From JAUVXJ01 sp964433755 (GTDB taxonomy: Bacteria; Chloroflexota; Anaerolineae; UBA7937; B3-Chlor), in the NCBI GenBank assembly GCA_964433755.1, contig CAYSSR010000001.1, positions 992,001 through 1,056,000 of the forward strand: 64,000 nucleotides of DNA. The letters are read 5' to 3'. The notes under the pieces were generated by a model that saw only the letters and a program-made list of their open reading frames with translations, was not told the DNA's origin and did not search any database. The translations under genes and the position numbers were made by a program. Every line of letters begins with the position of its first letter. Position 1 is the stretch's first letter. This document shows positions 61,439 to 64,000 of this stretch, in pieces.

Positions 61439-63679
61439 ATGGATTTTCGTGACGCGGAGAAGAGGTTCCGCCAACTGAAGGCACAACTGGACGCTGGTGA
61501 GATCGACGCTGGCGAGTTCGAGGCTCAGCTTCGACAGCTCCAGGTCGTCGACGAACAGGGGCGCTACTGGATGATCGGGGCGCAAAGCGGGTTATGGTAC
61601 TATTACGATGGCGCAAAGTGGGTAGCCTCTGAACCGCCAGAAGAGGGTGTGGTTGCGCCTGCAGAAGGCCCTCCCGAGGGGCCGCCTGTGGCGCCTCCTC
61701 CTGCCCGACCCGCGGCCAAAGAACCCAAGAGGGCGAGACGGCCGTCCGGCCTGGCTGTGCCTATCGTCATTGGCGTGATCGCGCTATGCTGTATCGTCAG
61801 CGGATTGGCGGTCGTGGTTTCGGAGCTTGTGCTGCCCAGTAGACCCCTCAGCACACTGGCGAGCGATCTACTGGGGAGGTCGGCCACTACGCGCGGGACG
61901 CCCTCCGCACTCCAACCATCGCCCTCAGAAGCGGTGTCGGCGAGCGAATACGTTGCCGCAGGCGACGCGCTCTTCGCCGGAGGGCGCTACGACGAGGCCA
62001 TCGCGCAGTATCGGATGGCGCTGCGGGTAGACGCACGAGATGCCGAAACATACGCCAGGTTGGGACAGGCTTACCTGCAACAAGAGAACTGCGATAGCGC
62101 GATCCCCGAGTTCCAACAAGCGCTCGCTCTAGATCCCACTCTCGAGAATGCCCAGGCTGGGCTACTGGAATGTGGAGGGACGCTGCCGCCGGAGACCTCG
62201 TTCGCCACCTACTCCAGCAGCGACTTGGGTTTATCCCTGCTCTACCCTAGCAGTTGGTTCGTCCGGGAGGAGGAGGTCCAGACCATCTTCGCTGAGGAAG
62301 AACAGTATATCGAGCAACTGACGGGCGATGTCTTCTTCATCACTTCGCTTCCGCTCGGGCCCGACGAGGAAGGGATCGACAGTATGGGGGCGTTGGTCAA
62401 GGCACGCGAAGTGATCGATCTCCCTATGGGGTCTCAGTTGGGTGGAGTGGAACTCGTCTCGTTTGGCGAGTGGGAATGGGCCACGGTGCAGGGTCAGATC
62501 GCGGGGCTTCAGCCTCCGACGATGATCTACATGGCGGCCACGGTCAAGGGGGCCAATTGGTACGGGATATGGGCTGTGGCGCCCAGCGAGACCTGGGAGC
62601 AGGTCTCCTGGCCCATCTTCCGAGTCATGGCTGACAGCGTGCGACTGGATCAGGTGGTTGCACAAGCATCAGAGACTCCGCAAGCGACACCTGAAACGAG
62701 TGCTCTCGCCGAGACTCCTGAGGCCACGGCGACATCACCGGGCCCTACTGCGACCACTCAACCAAGTGGGAGCCCAGGCCCCAGTCCCAGCCCCACGACG
62801 GCACCACCCTCCCCAACGCCCAAGCCTGCGACGCTTAGCGGAAAGATTGCCTATCCCCGGTACGTGGGCGGCAGCAACCACTACGAGATCCACATAGCGG
62901 ACGTCAACGGTAATGACTTGAGCGTGATTTATGGAGGGAGTGAGCCGGCATTGAGCGTAGCTGGAGATCGCATCGCGTACCGCTCCTGGGACCCGAGCTA
63001 CCGCGGGCTGGTAGTCTCCGACGTGGGAGGTGGTGGCCGAGACCGGCCCCGAGGGGGCAATGAGCCCAACGAAGACAGCGTACCCCGCTGGTCTCCAGAC
63101 GGTCTGTCTCTCGTTTACGCGACCAAGCGCTTTGGACCAGGTCACAACTCGGTGGTCCGGACTCACGACCTCGCCCATCACTCAGAGCTGGAACTCGGCC
63201 TGGCTGACAACCCCGACTGGTCCAGCGACGGTCAACGCGTCGTGATGAAGGCTAATCAACTGGTCGTCGTGGGTCGCGCGGGAGGGAACACGCGCACGCT
63301 TACCAGCAACTCCAGCGATGCGTCTCCGGATTGGTCGCCCACGAGTAACAAGATAGCCTTCATGCGTCTGACCGGAGACAATTGGGACATCTGGGTGATC
63401 AACGCCGACGGCACCGGCGAGACACAACTCACGACTGCTAGCTCCGTTGATGGGCTTCCGGCTTGGTCGCCGAACGGCACGCACATCGCGTTTTTGTCCA
63501 ACCGGGGCGGCATATGGGGTATCTGGGTCATGGACGCCGACGGGAGCAACCAGCGGAAGCTGTTCGACACTGGCTGCGCCACGTACGCCACGAGTGAACA
63601 GTTCGACGGCGAGTTCTCGGGAGGCGAGTCGCCCAGCTACAGAAGCTGGACGGACGAGCAGATCTCTTGGTCGCGATAG
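61439..63679 (+). CDS. Membrane protein with SHOCT-like module, TPRs and TolB-like propeller
   Basis: A 746-residue protein. The N-terminal module (about 1-62: FRQLKAQLDAGEIDAGEFE...GRYWMIGAQSGLWYYYDG.KW) matches the preceding gene. One TM helix follows (about 105-128), then a short stalk, two to three TPRs (YVAAGDALFAGGRYDEAIAQYR...), a ~180-residue globular domain, a second Pro/Thr/Ser stalk and a TolB/WD40-like propeller with repeated PxWSPxxxxIAF blades. ATG 61439 has GGAGG six bases upstream. Probably an exported sensor or scaffold; function unknown. Confidence 0.8.
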   Translation: MDFRDAEKRFRQLKAQLDAGEIDAGEFEAQLRQLQVVDEQGRYWMIGAQSGLWYYYDGAKWVASEPPEEGVVAPAEGPPEGPPVAPPPARPAAKEPKRARRPSGLAVPIVIGVIALCCIVSGLAVVVSELVLPSRPLSTLASDLLGRSATTRGTPSALQPSPSEAVSASEYVAAGDALFAGGRYDEAIAQYRMALRVDARDAETYARLGQAYLQQENCDSAIPEFQQALALDPTLENAQAGLLECGGTLPPETSFATYSSSDLGLSLLYPSSWFVREEEVQTIFAEEEQYIEQLTGDVFFITSLPLGPDEEGIDSMGALVKAREVIDLPMGSQLGGVELVSFGEWEWATVQGQIAGLQPPTMIYMAATVKGANWYGIWAVAPSETWEQVSWPIFRVMADSVRLDQVVAQASETPQATPETSALAETPEATATSPGPTATTQPSGSPGPSPSPTTAPPSPTPKPATLSGKIAYPRYVGGSNHYEIHIADVNGNDLSVIYGGSEPALSVAGDRIAYRSWDPSYRGLVVSDVGGGGRDRPRGGNEPNEDSVPRWSPDGLSLVYATKRFGPGHNSVVRTHDLAHHSELELGLADNPDWSSDGQRVVMKANQLVVVGRAGGNTRTLTSNSSDASPDWSPTSNKIAFMRLTGDNWDIWVINADGTGETQLTTASSVDGLPAWSPNGTHIAFLSNRGGIWGIWVMDADGSNQRKLFDTGCATYATSEQFDGEFSGGESPSYRSWTDEQISWSR

Positions 63680-63685
63680 TCGTCT

Positions 63686-64000
63686 CTACGTGGCCTCATT
63701 CACCTTGGTTTGCTGCCGGATGGTGGGCTTCATCAATATTGACCACGCCAGACACCCGATGAGGCAGATCAGGGCCACGCCGCTCAGGAACACTCCCAGC
63801 CTGAGGCTCAGAGGATCGTAGACGAACTCCAGACGATGCTCTCCTTCTGGAAGCAGAACGGCCCGGAAGTAGTAGTCTGCTCGTAGGATCGCAGCCGCTT
63901 GTCCGTCCAGAATAGCGTGCCAGCCTGGATAGTACGCGTCGGTGAGCACGAGGTATCCCGGCTCTCCCAGATGCGCTTCGATGACCACTCGCTCAGGCTC
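63686..64000 (-). CDS. YfhO-like membrane protein, C-terminal end (partial)
   Basis: The frame is open to the window edge, so only the last ~104 residues are visible. They show the closing beta domain of YfhO-type proteins (YLVLTDAYYPGWHAILDG, then LLPEGEHRLEFVYDP) followed by one TM helix (about 70-92) and a short polar tail. This resembles the middle of the PTPS-related protein at 13.7-16.5 kb. It converges on the propeller gene with six bases between stops. Confidence 0.78.
   Translation of the reverse strand, partial: EPERVVIEAHLGEPGYLVLTDAYYPGWHAILDGQAAAILRADYYFRAVLLPEGEHRLEFVYDPLSLRLGVFLSGVALICLIGCLAWSILMKPTIRQQTKVNEAT

Overview
This 64 kb window is GC-rich and densely coded. Its gene content fits a bacterial chromosome, most likely a Chloroflexota (Anaerolineae-like) genome. 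The clues are a type 2 isopentenyl-diphosphate isomerase, a complete MinCDE and MreBCD set, DUF2723-type and PTPS-related membrane proteins with repeated C-terminal beta-sandwich modules, an FtsA-like/baseplate-J-like pair, LpdD-UbiX, and lipoproteins with Pro/Thr/Ser-rich stalks. The phylum call is inferred from content; no rRNA is present. No phage, transposase, integrase or CRISPR array was seen.

Layout. 1-3.6 kb: the end of an amidohydrolase, then a minus-strand signalling unit (Ser/Thr kinase fused to a PQQ-type propeller, PP2C phosphatase, small protein). 3.8-19.7 kb: minus-strand genes comprising tRNA-Gln and gltX, the division/shape run mrdA-minC-minD-minE-rodA, and rplY-mreB-mreC-mreD followed by two giant membrane proteins probably involved in envelope glycosylation. 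20-28.3 kb (plus): alaS, an FtsA-like protein, a baseplate-J-like membrane protein, ruvX, mltG and an orphan substrate-binding lipoprotein. 28.4-32.2 kb: pyrimidine-nucleoside phosphorylase (minus), trmFO and an M28 peptidase lipoprotein. 32.3-37.6 kb: a 1308-residue CHAT protease-NB-ARC-TPR protein with near-identical 120-bp repeats, followed closely by hflX. 38-41.2 kb: two tandem S41 proteases and smpB. 41.2-47.8 kb (minus): mobA, a fused xanthine-dehydrogenase-like molybdenum hydroxylase, mobB, hpt, a ferredoxin-fused geranylgeranyl reductase and acpP. 47.9-53.1 kb: fni and a polyprenyl synthase (plus), hemW and yqeB (minus), then lpdD-like and ubiX (plus). 53.6-64 kb: a CoA-transferase/GNAT fusion, a Lon-like protease, trmD plus a lipoprotein (minus), a zinc-ribbon protein, two membrane paralogues sharing an N-terminal module, and the end of a YfhO-like protein.

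Themes. Much of the window serves envelope growth (PBP2, RodA, MreBCD, Min, MltG, S41 proteases, glycosylation membrane proteins). Other groups cover translation (gltX, alaS, tRNA-Gln, trmFO, trmD, smpB, hflX, rplY), molybdenum-cofactor and purine chemistry, and isoprenoids. The strongest candidates for undescribed biology are the CHAT-NB-ARC-TPR protein with hflX behind it, the FtsA-like/baseplate-J-like pair, the soluble kinase-propeller unit, the paralogous pair at 60.4-63.7 kb, and a 9-bp motif (TTATGTAAA) seen at four gene-proximal sites. Several start sites were moved from the longest ORF using Shine-Dalgarno (SD) and promoter evidence; two genes (mreD, hflX) appear to start at ATC and ATT.
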